Made by a program: the position numbers and the translations under genes
DNA from: Microbacterium kyungheense
GTDB taxonomy: Bacteria; Actinomycetota; Actinomycetes; Actinomycetales; Microbacteriaceae
NCBI RefSeq assembly: GCF_006783905.1
Contig: NZ_VFPE01000006.1
Location: 62,001 to 126,000 of the forward strand
DNA: 64,000 bases
Reading direction: 5' to 3'
Notes under the pieces: generated by a model
Told to the model about the DNA's origin: nothing
Database searches by the model: none
Seen by the model: only the letters and a program-made list of their open reading frames with translations
In this document: positions 34,272-43,325 of the stretch, in pieces
Layout of the letters: every line of letters begins with the position of its first letter
Numbering within the stretch: the first letter of the stretch is position 1

Positions 34272-35539
34272 TCGGAAGCGGGCGGTGTGCACACCGCCAG
34301 CGACGCGACGGCCTCGCCGTACTGCTCGGCGGTCCACGGCAGGCCCGCCTCGGGGGCGGTCTCGCCCTCGGCCGCGGGAGCCTTCGACGCGATCGCGGCC
34401 AGCTGCCACGCGAGATACTCGGCGACGCGGCCGTCGCCGGCGGAGTTGTTGAGCACGACCGCAACGGTGAGGCCCGTCTTCGGGTCGGCGAACGCGGCGG
34501 TCAGATACCCGGGAGTCTTGCCGAACTGACCGATCAGCGAGCCCGCGATGAGCGCGCCGCCGTCGGCGGTGTACCAGGACGGCGCGTCGGCGGCCACCGG
34601 CAGCGGATGCGCGAAGCGGGTGTCGTCGTCGACCAGCGATCCGCTCGCGAGGGCCTGCACGTAGTGACCCAGGTCACGGATGTCGGTGACGACGCCCGCG
34701 TCGGTGTAGCCGCTGCTCGACGAGACGCCGGTGAGGTCGACGGGCGCAGCGCAGTCGAGGGCGCCCTCGGCGTTGGGCATCGACTGACCGCCCTGCAGGG
34801 CGCCGGATGACGGCAGATCGCTCAGCGAGGTCGCCTGGAGTCCGAGCGGGCCGGTGACGTAGGTGCGCAGCAGGTCGGCGGCCGACAGCCCGGTGGCGCG
34901 CTGCAGCGCGAGGCCCAGCAGGACGTAGCCGGCATCGGAGTCCTTGTATGCATCGCCGGGTGCGCTCGTGCGGGGCTCGCCGAGACCGAAGCTCGCGAGG
35001 TACCGCGGGTCCCAGTTGCGCTTCGGGTTGCTGATCCACGAGCCGTAGAGCTGGTCCGTGTACGAGCCGATGCCCGAGGTGCCGTCGCACAGCTCGATCA
35101 GCGTGATGTCGCCGAGGTCGGGCACCCCCGACACGTAGCCGGTCACCCGATCGTCGAGCTCGACCTTGCCGTCCGCGACCGCCCCGTACAGCGCGTCGCA
35201 CGTCATGGCACGGGTGACCTTGCCGGCCCGGAACGTCTGGTCGGCCTTCACGTCACCGCCGCCGTCCGGTCGCTGCGTGCCGAGGCCGGCGATCCATGCG
35301 CCGCTCCACGGCGCCCAGACGCCGACGATGGCGCCCGACGACCCCGACGTGCCCATCGCCCGCGTCGCGGCATCCTGCAGCTGCGCGACGATGTCGTCCG
35401 GGAACGCGACGTCCACCTGCGCGGGAAGATCGGGCTGCGCGGCGCTCGAGTCGAATGAGCACCCGGCGAAGACCAGGGCCGACATGACGGCACCCGCGAT
35501 CACCGCGATGGCGCGGCGACTTCTGGAGCGGGTCCGCAT
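34268..35539 (-). CDS. Serine-hydrolase (beta-lactamase fold) lipoprotein with degenerate active site
   Basis: A 423-residue exported protein with a basic signal, hydrophobic core and lipobox LVFAGCSFD. The body has the beta-lactamase/D-Ala-D-Ala-carboxypeptidase layout (TFRAGKVTRAMTCDALYGAV, IELCDGTSGIG, DAGYVLLGLALQRATGL, GKTPGYLTAAF). The catalytic SxxK tetrad normally found as FRxGSxTK reads GKVTR, and the YxN position reads YKD. The enzyme is therefore probably inactive and may bind cell wall or peptide ligands. ATG at 35539 lies close behind a GGGGGTG site; GTG at 35545 is an alternative. It is co-transcribed with the EamA gene. Confidence 0.85.
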   Translation of the reverse strand: MRTRSRSRRAIAVIAGAVMSALVFAGCSFDSSAAQPDLPAQVDVAFPDDIVAQLQDAATRAMGTSGSSGAIVGVWAPWSGAWIAGLGTQRPDGGGDVKADQTFRAGKVTRAMTCDALYGAVADGKVELDDRVTGYVSGVPDLGDITLIELCDGTSGIGSYTDQLYGSWISNPKRNWDPRYLASFGLGEPRTSAPGDAYKDSDAGYVLLGLALQRATGLSAADLLRTYVTGPLGLQATSLSDLPSSGALQGGQSMPNAEGALDCAAPVDLTGVSSSSGYTDAGVVTDIRDLGHYVQALASGSLVDDDTRFAHPLPVAADAPSWYTADGGALIAGSLIGQFGKTPGYLTAAFADPKTGLTVAVVLNNSAGDGRVAEYLAWQLAAIASKAPAAEGETAPEAGLPWTAEQYGEAVASLAVCTPPASE

Positions 35540-35619
35540 GCTCACCCCCCGATGATCGTGCAATGCATTCAAACACACCAGAGTCGTCCTCGCGGTACGG
35601 CGGTCCGTAGGGTGTGTGC

Positions 35620-35946
35620 ATGATCCACCGATTCGACGACGCGGCCCTCGCCGGCGTGCTCGGCCACATGAACGGCGACCACGCGGACGACAACCTGCTG
35701 ATCGCCCGCGCTTTCCTTCCCGAGAGCGGACGAGCGGATGCCGTCGTCACGGCCTCGAGCATGACCGGGTTCGACGGCGCCGGCGGGGTGTGGCTGGCGA
35801 CGCTCGATGACGGATCGACGGTCGAGGTGCCCGTGCCGTGGCCGTCGGGGATGATCTCGGAGCGCCGGGAGGTGCGCCGTGAGATCGTCGCACTGTACGA
35901 CGAGGCGTGCCGCCGTCTGGGCATCGAGCCGCGACCGCACGCCTGA
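35620..35946 (+). CDS. DUF2470 heme-associated protein
   Basis: A 108-residue cytoplasmic protein consisting of one DUF2470 domain (LGHMNGDHADDNLLIARAF, VTASSMTGFDGAGGVWLAT). This domain occurs at the C-terminus of HugZ/pyridoxamine-oxidase-like heme-utilisation proteins and as a free protein beside heme genes. It lies 60 bases upstream of heme oxygenase, supporting a role in heme iron use. ATG at 35620 is six bases after TAGGGT (leaderless). Confidence 0.88.
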   Translation: MIHRFDDAALAGVLGHMNGDHADDNLLIARAFLPESGRADAVVTASSMTGFDGAGGVWLATLDDGSTVEVPVPWPSGMISERREVRREIVALYDEACRRLGIEPRPHA

Positions 35947-35971
35947 GCGGCCTTCTCGGCGAGCTTTTTTG

Positions 35972-35990
35972 TTAGGTTGCCCTTATCTTC
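35972..35990 (+). promoter_or_regulatory. Candidate DtxR/IdeR iron box
   Basis: TTAGGTTGCCCTTATCTTC matches 12 of 19 positions of the actinobacterial iron-box consensus TTAGGTTAGGCTAACCTAA, with the left half-site intact. It lies 15 bases upstream of the heme oxygenase ATG, where iron-loaded repressor would block expression. Confidence 0.55.
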
Positions 35991-36005
35991 AGTTAGCATG
36001 AAGGT

Positions 36006-36659
36006 ATGAGCGACCCGATCCCGTTCTCCACTGCGCTCCGCGAGCGGTCCAGCCGTTCGCACTCCTCGAGCGAGCACGCCGGCTTCATGGCCGACCTCAT
36101 GAAAGGGGAGGGCACCCGCGAGGACTACGTCGCACTCGTCGTGCAGCACTGGTTCATCTACGAGGCGCTCGAGCGCACGGCCGGCCAGATGCGCAACGAT
36201 CCCGTCGCGAAGGTCTTCATCTCCGACAAGCTGACGCGACTGCCGGCGCTCGAGGCCGATCTCGAGTTCCTGGTCGGACCGGACTGGCGCGAGCGCATCG
36301 AGCCGTTGCCCACCACCCGGCGCTACGTCGACCGCATCAACGAGGTCGGCGCGACGTGGGCGGGCGGCTTCGTCGCCCATCACTACACCCGCTACCTCGG
36401 CGACCTGTCGGGCGGCCAGTTCATCGGGCGCCTGATGGCCCGCCGCTTCGGGTTCGAGACGAACGGCATCGGCTTCTACCTGTTCCAGGACATCGCCGAC
36501 CCCAAGGCCTTCAAGGACGTCTACCGGGAGCAGCTCGACGCCGCCCCGTGGGATGCCGCCGAGCAGGAGCGCGTCATCGACGAGGTGCTGCTCGCCTACC
36601 GCTTCAACACGGAGCTGTTCGAGGATCTCGCCACCGCCAAGGCGGCCCAGGTCGCCTGA
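36006..36659 (+). CDS. hmuO: Biliverdin-producing heme oxygenase
   Basis: A 217-residue all-helical enzyme that opens heme to biliverdin, CO and free iron. SRSHSSSEHAGFMADLMKG aligns with the HmuO start, making His19 the proximal ligand; YTRYLGDLSGGQFIGR is the flexible distal helix with GDLSGG over the heme, and NGIGFYLFQDI follows. The length is normal for bacterial HmuO. It likely frees iron from imported heme, in step with the DUF2470 protein. ATG at 36006 has GAAGG upstream, and a candidate iron box precedes it. It is convergent with the helicase gene. Confidence 0.94.
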   Translation: MSDPIPFSTALRERSSRSHSSSEHAGFMADLMKGEGTREDYVALVVQHWFIYEALERTAGQMRNDPVAKVFISDKLTRLPALEADLEFLVGPDWRERIEPLPTTRRYVDRINEVGATWAGGFVAHHYTRYLGDLSGGQFIGRLMARRFGFETNGIGFYLFQDIADPKAFKDVYREQLDAAPWDAAEQERVIDEVLLAYRFNTELFEDLATAKAAQVA

Positions 36660-36665
36660 GCGGGC

Positions 36666-38048
36666 TCAGACCGCGGGGCCCCGCACGGCGTCGCGCATGA
36701 AGCGCTGGACGTCGGCATCCACCTGGATGTCGCGCGGGCGCAGCGGGCGTGACAGGTACAGGCCGTCGAGCGAGGTCAGCCGTGACAGCGCGACGTAGGT
36801 CTGTCCGGGAGCGAAGGCGCCCGAGCCGAGGTCGATGATGGCCCGGTCGTACGTCTTGCCCTGCGACTTGTGGATCGTGACGGCCCACGCGAGGCGCAGC
36901 GGGAACTGGGTGAACTCGGCAACGATGTCGCGTGTGAGCGTCTTCGAGCCGGGGTTGTACGAGTAGCGGTACTTCTCCCACACCGACGGCTCGACGTCGA
37001 ACTCCTCGCCCTCGACATCGACCCGCACCGACTCTCCGGCGATCCGGGTCACGGTGCCGATGGTGCCGTTCACCCACCGCGGCGGCTCGCCGAACGAGCC
37101 GGTGTCGTTGCGCAGGAACATCACCTGGGCGCCGACCTTCAGCTTGAGCTCGAGGTCGGCCGGGTAGGCGGCATCCCCTCGTCCGAAATCGCCGTTCACC
37201 TCCGCGCGCGCGGTCTGCTCGCGGCCGATCAGCTCGTTCAGGTGCCGGCGGTTGATGTTGTTGACGATGTCGTTGCGGGTGGCGAGCGTGATGATGGGAT
37301 GCTCGCCGTCGGACGGATCCGGCGGACGACGTGCGCCGGTGTCGTTGAGCACCTGTGCGATGTCGGCGGTCACGCGCCCGTAGCGCACGGCGTTGAGCAT
37401 CGCCTTGAACGCCGGATCGTTCTGCCGGTGGATGTCGATGAGCTCGCGGATGTTGAGCTCGGTGCCGTAGGTGCCGACGTCGAGGATGCCGTCGGTCGCC
37501 GCCTCGCCGACCCACACCTTCGCGTCGAAGAACCAGAACGAGCGGTAGTGGTCCTGCACGTACCGCAGCTCGTCGCCGCGGGGCGGGACGGGCGCCAGCT
37601 GGTACGGATCGCCGAACATCACGATCTGTGCGCCGCCGAAGGGCTCGGACCGGCGGCCCCGTGCCTGGCGCAGCGCGCGGTCGATGGCGTCCATGAGGTC
37701 GGCGTTGACCATCGATATCTCGTCGATGACGAGCGTGTCGATCGCGTTCAGCAGCTTGCGCGTCGCGTCGGACTGCGGCTCGTCGTGCCCGCCGATGATG
37801 CCCAGCGGAAGCTTGAACAGCGAGTGGATCGTCTGCCCCTCGACGTTCAGCGCCGCCACGCCCGTCGGCGCGCACACCGCGATCTGCTTGTTCGTGTGCC
37901 ACGCGAGGTGCTGCAGGAGCGTCGACTTGCCGGTGCCGGCGCGGCCCGTCACGAAGACATGCTCGCGGGTGTCTTCGATGAGCCGGAACAGCGCCTCCTG
38001 CTCGGCCGACAGCGCGAGGCCGGCGGGCGAGGGAGGCGTTGTGGTCAC
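36666..38048 (-). CDS. PIF1/RecD2-like superfamily 1B helicase
   Basis: A 460-residue ATPase. Walker A is FVTGRAGTGKSTLL (about 34-47), followed by APTGVAALNVEGQTIHSLF, Walker B LVIDEISMVNADL, GDPYQLAPVPP, and near the end AVTIHKSQGKTYDRAIID and TYVALSRLTSL (helicase motifs V-VI). This pattern belongs to PIF1-like 5'-3' DNA helicases, small bacterial forms of which may clear replication or recombination structures. GTG at 38048 has no ribosome site but follows TAGCAT by six bases, so the message is leaderless. Confidence 0.9.
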   Translation of the reverse strand: MTTTPPSPAGLALSAEQEALFRLIEDTREHVFVTGRAGTGKSTLLQHLAWHTNKQIAVCAPTGVAALNVEGQTIHSLFKLPLGIIGGHDEPQSDATRKLLNAIDTLVIDEISMVNADLMDAIDRALRQARGRRSEPFGGAQIVMFGDPYQLAPVPPRGDELRYVQDHYRSFWFFDAKVWVGEAATDGILDVGTYGTELNIRELIDIHRQNDPAFKAMLNAVRYGRVTADIAQVLNDTGARRPPDPSDGEHPIITLATRNDIVNNINRRHLNELIGREQTARAEVNGDFGRGDAAYPADLELKLKVGAQVMFLRNDTGSFGEPPRWVNGTIGTVTRIAGESVRVDVEGEEFDVEPSVWEKYRYSYNPGSKTLTRDIVAEFTQFPLRLAWAVTIHKSQGKTYDRAIIDLGSGAFAPGQTYVALSRLTSLDGLYLSRPLRPRDIQVDADVQRFMRDAVRGPAV

Positions 38049-38131
38049 CGATTCATGCTAACGACCGGATGCCGCCATCCGGCCGGTCCCGTCGGCGATT
38101 GTGGACGGCGTCCGCTCTTTCCACAGGCGCG

Positions 38132-38171
38132 CGGATGCCGGAGCCCGGCGTCGACCGCGGGCTCCGGCATC
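38132..38171. terminator. Hairpin terminator built from inverted GGATGCC
   Basis: GGATGCCGGAGCCC pairs perfectly with GGGCTCCGGCATCC around 12 bases. It lies upstream of the leaderless helicase promoter and beyond the 3' end of no plus-strand gene; on the minus strand it precedes the truncated DUF4832 gene's end. It could insulate the helicase region from read-through. Confidence 0.55.
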
Positions 38172-38194
38172 CACTCTGCCGAAGGCCGTGCGAC

Positions 38195-39376
38195 TCAGTC
38201 GCCGTGCGCGCGATCGCCCGGGTGGACGACGGCGGTCGCCGATCGCGGCGACGCCTCGGCGTCACCCTGGCCGTTGACCGCCGTGACGGTGGCGCGCCAG
38301 CGGCCCGCGGGCACGTCCTCGAACGTCGCCTGCGACGCCGTCGCGCTCACCTCGAGCGTGCGCGAATCACCGCTCGCCGACGTGAGTGTGACGCGGTAGC
38401 CCGACAGCGGCGACGAACCCTCCGACGAGGGCGCGGCGAACGACACCCGCACGTCCGAGCCGTCGGCCGCGATGCGCGGCTTGGCCACCGCGGCCGGCGT
38501 CGACAGTTCGATCGTCTGCTGCAGGTCGTTCACGCCGGCGGCAGCATCCCAGGTGCCGACGTTGGCGGTCTGGATCGCGAACCGCGGGTCGGCAGCGATC
38601 GACGGCTCGGCCGCAGGAAGAGCGAGCGACGCCGCATACCGGCCGGCAGGAACCGTCGCGAGAGACACCGAGACGGTGGTGGTCTCACCGGGCGCCCACG
38701 TGCGCGCGTCGCCGAGCGGGAGCGTCACGCGGCCCTGAGGGCCGTCCAGCACGACGTAGGCCGGACGCTCGTTATACGGCGCCGCCCAGCCCTCGTTGCG
38801 CACGTCGATCTCGAGCGTGGGCGTGGGTCCGCCCGTGACGCGCGACTCCTCCAGCACGAACCGGTACCCGAGGTTCTTCGCGACCTCGACGAGGTTGTCC
38901 GCGCGCCACGAGTCGAGCACGTCCTGGTTGTAGTCGCGGTTCAGGTAGCTGTAGTGGTAGCGCGCCATCTCGGCCGACGCCGATGCCCACTGCGACCGCG
39001 GCGGGTTCACGTTGCACGTCTCGCCGCCCATCGGCACGAAGCGGGTGTCCGCCTCCAGGTACTCCTGGTCGAGGCTCAGCGGGTCGGAGAGGAACGTCCC
39101 CCAGTCGTCCGGCGCGGCCAGGAAGCAGTCGTTGTGGTGGCCGACCCGGCTGACAGGAGTCCCCGAGAACCCCTCGGCCTCGGTCAGGGCGCCCGCTGCA
39201 CCCGTCGGACGGTCGAAGGCCTGCTGCTTCGAGAGCATCGTGCGCACCTGCACGGACCGGGACTCCGGGAGCGCGGCCAGCAGCGCTGCGGTCACCGCGG
39301 TGCGGTTCGCCCAGTCGGCGTCGGTGACGACACCCGGGTTCGCAGGATCGGCGACGAAGTGGTCTGTGTAGTAGCC
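38195..39376 (-). pseudogene. 5'-truncated DUF4874/DUF4832 protein gene
   Basis: About 390 C-terminal codons of a secreted DUF4832-type protein remain, from GYYTDHFVADPANPG through VGHHNDCFLAAPDDWG, FVPMGGETCNVNPPRSQW and LGYRFVLEESRV, then a beta-sandwich and a fibronectin-III-like tail. A full member also has a signal peptide and an N-terminal DUF4874 barrel half, with a WGEW-type segment just before YYTDHF. Here the frame upstream of about 39376 becomes unrelated Arg-rich sequence and there is no start except an internal GTG at 39295. The break coincides with the break in the divergent fragment. Confidence 0.8.
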
Positions 39377-39633
39377 CGGCGCTCGCCGACCCCCGCGGCC
39401 GCATCGTGCAGCGATGGACGACCGACTGGACGCTCGACACGATCGCGGTGGGCGCCGAACAGCGGTTCACGGCACAGCTCAGCACCTCGTCGGTCAAGCC
39501 TGGCCGGTACACCGTGCTGATCCAGGGAACGAATCCGCTGCCCTCGGGTCAGCCGGTACGCTTCGCCGATGCCGACCAGGACGCCACTGTCGCCGGCTGG
39601 CTGACGCTCGGGCGCACCGCGGTCCGTCCCTGA
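39377..39633 (+). pseudogene. 3' fragment of a second secreted-protein gene, 5' end lost
   Basis: From about 39377 the plus strand encodes ALADPRGRIVQRW, FTAQLSTSSVKPGRYTVLIQ and SGQPVRFADADQD, then AGWLTLGRTAVRP and a stop at 39633. This looks like the C-terminal beta-sandwich of a large glycan-related secreted protein, similar in plan to the end domain of DUF4832 proteins. There is no promoter, start or signal sequence; upstream sequence belongs, in reverse, to the other truncated gene. A GTG at 39406 could give 75 residues but is unlikely to be used. Confidence 0.7.
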
Positions 39634-39756
39634 TCCTGATGCGGGGGCACGCGGCGTGATGCCCGCCGGTGCCTCCGCATCAGCCGCAGAACGTCGTCCA
39701 CAGGACGCAAGACGACACACAGTGGCCTCCCGGCCTGGGGTTTCTAGACTGGTCGG

Positions 39757-40938
39757 GTGGATCGGGCGGACGTGGACGCGGCATCCGGAGGTGCAGGCGC
39801 CCCGGTCTCTGACGCGACCCCCGCGACGACGGCGTCCGCCGCGACGACGGCTCCTCCGACGCCGGCCGTGCCGCAGCTGGTGCAGCCACCCGCGAAGCGG
39901 CGCCGGCGCCGCAGCCTCGCTCTCGACCTCACGCTCCTCGGGGTGGTGGGCGCGGTGCTGGTGGCCGCGGTGTTCGCGGCGTGGGGCGTGATCGAGCGGG
40001 AGTTCTACAGCCCGTCGGCGTTCGTCGAGCGCTACGTGGGTCTCCTCGCCGACGGTCGGGCCTCGGACGCCCTCGCGATGCCGGGTGTCGCGGTGAACTC
40101 GTCCGACCTCGAGGACGCCGGGCTGCCTCCGACGGCGTCGGACGCACTCCTGCGCAGCGCGGCGCTGGCCGCGATCGACGATGTGCGCGTGACGTCCGAA
40201 GAGACCGACGGAGACATCACCCGCGTGACGGTCGCCTACACGGCCCGCGGCTACGAGGGCAGCACGACGTTCAGCGTCGAACGCGACGGCTCGGTCGGGC
40301 CGGCCCCGACGTGGCGGTTCGCGAAGAGCCCGCTCGCGGTCATGAACCTCACCGTGACCGGGTCGATGAGCTTCGACGTCAACGGATTCCAGGTCGACAA
40401 GCGCCAGGTCTCGCCGGACGGGATGGATGCCGACCCCCTCGCGCCCGTGGCGATGCTGGTGTTCTCGCCCGGCCTGTACTCGGTGTCTGTCGACACGGCG
40501 ATCTCGTCGACGCCGGGCGTCGCGGTGCTGTCGGACAGCCCGTTCCACGCGATCCCGATCGAGGTCGAGGCGCAGGCGACGAAGCAGTTCGTAGACGTCG
40601 TCCAGCACAGGGTCGAAGAGTTCCTGACCGAGTGCGCCACGCAGCAGGTGCTGCAGCCGACAGCGTGCCCCTTCGGCTACTTCGTGCAGGACCGCATCGA
40701 CGACACGCCCACCTGGTCGATCGTGACGCAGCCGACCGTTGCCGTCGAGCCCGAGGGCGCCGGCTGGCGGATCCTGCCGGCCGAGGCCGTCGCACACCTC
40801 GACGTCGACATCCGCTCGATCTTCGACGGACGCGTGCGCCCGCTGAGCGAGGACGTGCCGTTCATCGTCAAGGGCACGATCACCGTGCAGCCTGACGGGT
40901 CCGCGTCGATCGTCGTGACCGGCCCCGACACGCAGTAG
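39757..40938 (+). CDS. Membrane-anchored protein of unknown function
   Basis: A 393-residue protein with an Ala/Thr/Pro-rich cytoplasmic region (1-45), a basic AKRRRRRSLALD, one membrane helix (about 52-77) and a large extracellular beta-rich region. The extracellular part contains repeated strand pairs (VGLLADGRASDALAMPGV; VTVAYTARGYEGSTTFSVER) and an ATQQVLQPTACPFGYF segment. The plan resembles actinobacterial proteins with NTF2-like DUF4878-type domains. GTG at 39757 follows TAGACT by six bases, so the transcript is leaderless. No enzyme motif is seen. It is convergent with CopD-CtaG, one base apart. Confidence 0.8.
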   Translation: MDRADVDAASGGAGAPVSDATPATTASAATTAPPTPAVPQLVQPPAKRRRRRSLALDLTLLGVVGAVLVAAVFAAWGVIEREFYSPSAFVERYVGLLADGRASDALAMPGVAVNSSDLEDAGLPPTASDALLRSAALAAIDDVRVTSEETDGDITRVTVAYTARGYEGSTTFSVERDGSVGPAPTWRFAKSPLAVMNLTVTGSMSFDVNGFQVDKRQVSPDGMDADPLAPVAMLVFSPGLYSVSVDTAISSTPGVAVLSDSPFHAIPIEVEAQATKQFVDVVQHRVEEFLTECATQQVLQPTACPFGYFVQDRIDDTPTWSIVTQPTVAVEPEGAGWRILPAEAVAHLDVDIRSIFDGRVRPLSEDVPFIVKGTITVQPDGSASIVVTGPDTQ

Positions 40939-40939
40939 G

Positions 40940-42919
40940 TCAGCCGCCGGTGCGGGCGTCGCGCGCGGCGAGCTCCGCCAGGTGGGCGTTGTAGGCCTCG
41001 AGCTCGGCGTCGCCGGTGCGGTCGGCGTGCCGGTCGCGGCGCTTCGTCTCGCGGTCGTCGCTGCGGCTCCACTGGATCGCGACGGTGATCGCGAGGATCA
41101 GCGTCGGGATCTCGCCGATCGACCATGCCACCCCGCCGCCGGTGTACTGGTCCTCGATCGGGCTCGCGCCCCACGTGCGGCCCATCGAGCCGAACCACTC
41201 GGCCACCATGAGGCCCTCCTGCATCATGATCGCGATGCCGAAGAACGCGTGCATCGCCATGACGCCGATGAGCAGCAGCAGACGCCCGGGGTACGGGAGG
41301 CGGAACGGCACCGGGTCGATGCCGATGAGGGTCATGACGAACAGATAGCCCGTGATGAGGAAGTGCGCGACCATCCACTCGTGGCCGAGGTGGTCGTACA
41401 GGGACCACCGGAACAGATCGGTGAAGTAGAACACCCACAGCGACCCGACGAAAAGGCCCGCCGCGACGAACGGGTTGGTGAGGATGCGGGCGACCGGCGA
41501 GTGCACTGCCCACAGGATCCACTCGCGCCCACCTCGCGTGCCGTCGTCGCGCTTGTGGATCGCGCGCGCGGCGAGCGTGATGGGCGCACCGGGCACCAGC
41601 AGCAGCGGGATCGCCATGGTCAGCAGCATGTGCCCCACCATGTGCATGCTGAACAGATAGTCCTGGTAGACGTTGATGACGCCGCCGGTGACCCACACCA
41701 GCAGCAGCCAGCCGATCACCCACATGATCGTGCGGTAGACCGGCCACGCGTCTCCGCGGCGGCGCAGGCGCCACACGCCGACGAGGTAGAAGAAGATCGC
41801 GAAGCCCGCGACCACAGCCCACAGCAGGTCGATGTTCCATGCCGTGAACCACTTGTCGATCGTCAGTTCGGGCGGCAGCGGCGCGTCGGTGAGGCGCTCG
41901 GCGGGCGTCGGAGCCGCCGGAATGAGGGGCGCCACGGGCGGGGGCGTGCGCGCGAGCGCCGTCGCAGCGCCGCTCGCGATGCCCATCAGGACGATCTCGA
42001 AGACGATGAGCGTCCAGAACGACCGGGTGGCCGCATCCTGCGCCCGCATCCTGCCGATGAGGCGCGTGCGGTACCAGGCGCCGAAGAGGCCGAGGGCGAT
42101 GAGCGCCACGACCTTGACGGCGAGGATCGCGCCGTAGGGAGAGATGAGCGCCGACCAGGTCTGCAGGCCGATCGCCGCGCGCACGACGCCCGACACGGCG
42201 ACGACGGCGAACGCGGCGATCGCGATGCTGGAGTAGCGGCCCACGGTGTCGGCGCTGCGCTCGCGCGTCTGCAGCGGCCGGACGATCACGATCAGCAGCA
42301 GGCCGCCGAGCCACACCGCGGCGCCGATCATGTGCAGGATCAGCGCCGTCATGGCCTCGTGGTGGAAGGCCTCTTCGCCGGAGTGCCCCTGCGTGCCCAT
42401 CGGGACGAGGGATGCCGCGGCCAGCAGTGCGACGAAGAACGTGGCCGTCCAGGACCGGACGGCGAAGGTCAGCACCGTCAGCGCCGCGCCGGCGATCGTC
42501 GTGATGAGCCAGGTGCGGCCGAGCTCGGTCTCGACGATGTACCGGCCGAGCTGCGCACCGAACTCGGGGCCGAGGCCGACGACCGGGTTGAAGGCGTCGA
42601 TGAAGGTGAGGATGCCGGTGGTCGCGGCCGCGAGGGTGAACACGGCCGCCGAGATCGAGGCGACATCCAGCGCGACATCGAACTCGCGCTCGCCCGCCCG
42701 AAGCGTGAACAGGGCCGTCACGAGGACGCCCACCATGCCGGCCGCCGACACGTTGACCAGCAGCGTCACGGTGGGCAGCGCCCACCGGACGAACGGCCCG
42801 GGGTCGCCGAGGGCGAGTGCCGCCGCGCCCCCGCCGAAGGCGAGCGCCCACACCATCGCCGCGAGCGCGGTCACGACGAGGAGCGCGGGCCCGGCGGCCC
42901 GCAGAGCGCGGGGATTCAC
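40940..42919 (-). CDS. Fused CopD copper-resistance/CtaG cytochrome c oxidase assembly protein
   Basis: A 659-residue polytopic protein with about 15-16 helices. The first half is CopD-like (copper import into membrane or periplasm) with HHEAMTALILHMIGAAVWLGG. The second half is caa3-type CtaG, with DYLFSMHMVGHMLLTMAIPL, YDHLGHEWMVAHFLITGYLF and MAMHAFFGIAIM carrying His and Met residues suited to copper. The fusion is common in actinobacteria and serves copper delivery to cytochrome oxidase. GTG at 42919 follows TAGGCT by six bases (leaderless). Confidence 0.93.
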   Translation of the reverse strand: MNPRALRAAGPALLVVTALAAMVWALAFGGGAAALALGDPGPFVRWALPTVTLLVNVSAAGMVGVLVTALFTLRAGEREFDVALDVASISAAVFTLAAATTGILTFIDAFNPVVGLGPEFGAQLGRYIVETELGRTWLITTIAGAALTVLTFAVRSWTATFFVALLAAASLVPMGTQGHSGEEAFHHEAMTALILHMIGAAVWLGGLLLIVIVRPLQTRERSADTVGRYSSIAIAAFAVVAVSGVVRAAIGLQTWSALISPYGAILAVKVVALIALGLFGAWYRTRLIGRMRAQDAATRSFWTLIVFEIVLMGIASGAATALARTPPPVAPLIPAAPTPAERLTDAPLPPELTIDKWFTAWNIDLLWAVVAGFAIFFYLVGVWRLRRRGDAWPVYRTIMWVIGWLLLVWVTGGVINVYQDYLFSMHMVGHMLLTMAIPLLLVPGAPITLAARAIHKRDDGTRGGREWILWAVHSPVARILTNPFVAAGLFVGSLWVFYFTDLFRWSLYDHLGHEWMVAHFLITGYLFVMTLIGIDPVPFRLPYPGRLLLLIGVMAMHAFFGIAIMMQEGLMVAEWFGSMGRTWGASPIEDQYTGGGVAWSIGEIPTLILAITVAIQWSRSDDRETKRRDRHADRTGDAELEAYNAHLAELAARDARTGG

Positions 42920-42984
42920 CCCCCAAGCCTACGTCGCCGTACCTGGCAGCCCGGTCCGGCGGAGTTGCGGCGCCTGTACAGCGA

Positions 42985-43019
42985 GAGAGGGGATGCCGCG
43001 GGTCGCGGCATCCCCTCTC
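42985..43019 (-). terminator. Terminator of the HU gene
   Basis: GAGAGGGGATGCCGCG pairs perfectly (16 bp) with CGCGGCATCCCCTCTC around GGT, just downstream of the HU stop at 43038. The stem contains an inverted GGATGCC pair. Confidence 0.88.
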
Positions 43020-43037
43020 CGGAGGTCTGCGTCGGGA

Positions 43038-43325
43038 TTACTTGACGGCAGCCTTGAGCTTCGAGCCCGCGGTGACCTTGACGCGCTTGCCCGCGGGGAT
43101 CTTGATCTCTTCGCCGGTCTGCGGGTTGCGGCCCGTGCGAGCCGAGGTGGCGACCTGCTCGAACGCGAGCCAGCCCGGGATCGAGACCTTGTTGCCGGCC
43201 GCGACAGCGTCGGACACGGTCGAGAAGAGGGAGTCGAGCACGCCCGAGACGGCGGACTGGCTCTGGCCGGTCGCGCTCGCGATGCTCGCGACGAGCTCGG
43301 TCTTGGTGATGGTCTTGTCGGCCAT
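43038..43325 (-). CDS. hup: HU family nucleoid protein
   Basis: A 95-residue DNA-bending protein with the full HU core: ITKTELVASIASATGQSQSA, the dimer helices, IPGWLAFEQVATSARTGRNP (DNA-binding arm with the RNP) and the KIPAGKRVKVTAGSKLKAAV end. It lacks the long Lys/Ala tail of mycobacterial HupB. ATG at 43325 has GGAGG upstream, which excludes the longer frame from 43511. A TACATT -10 at 43422-43417 would give a leader of about 85 bases. Confidence 0.96.
   Translation of the reverse strand: MADKTITKTELVASIASATGQSQSAVSGVLDSLFSTVSDAVAAGNKVSIPGWLAFEQVATSARTGRNPQTGEEIKIPAGKRVKVTAGSKLKAAVK

Noticed and set aside
38195..39295. Intact gene starting at GTG 39295
   Set aside because: Coding sequence with family motifs (YYTDHF) continues upstream of that GTG to about 39376, so the annotated start would be internal to a truncated gene.
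39406..39633. Independent 75-residue gene
   Set aside because: No promoter or ribosome site; the similarity to a C-terminal beta-sandwich and the broken neighbour make a gene fragment more likely.
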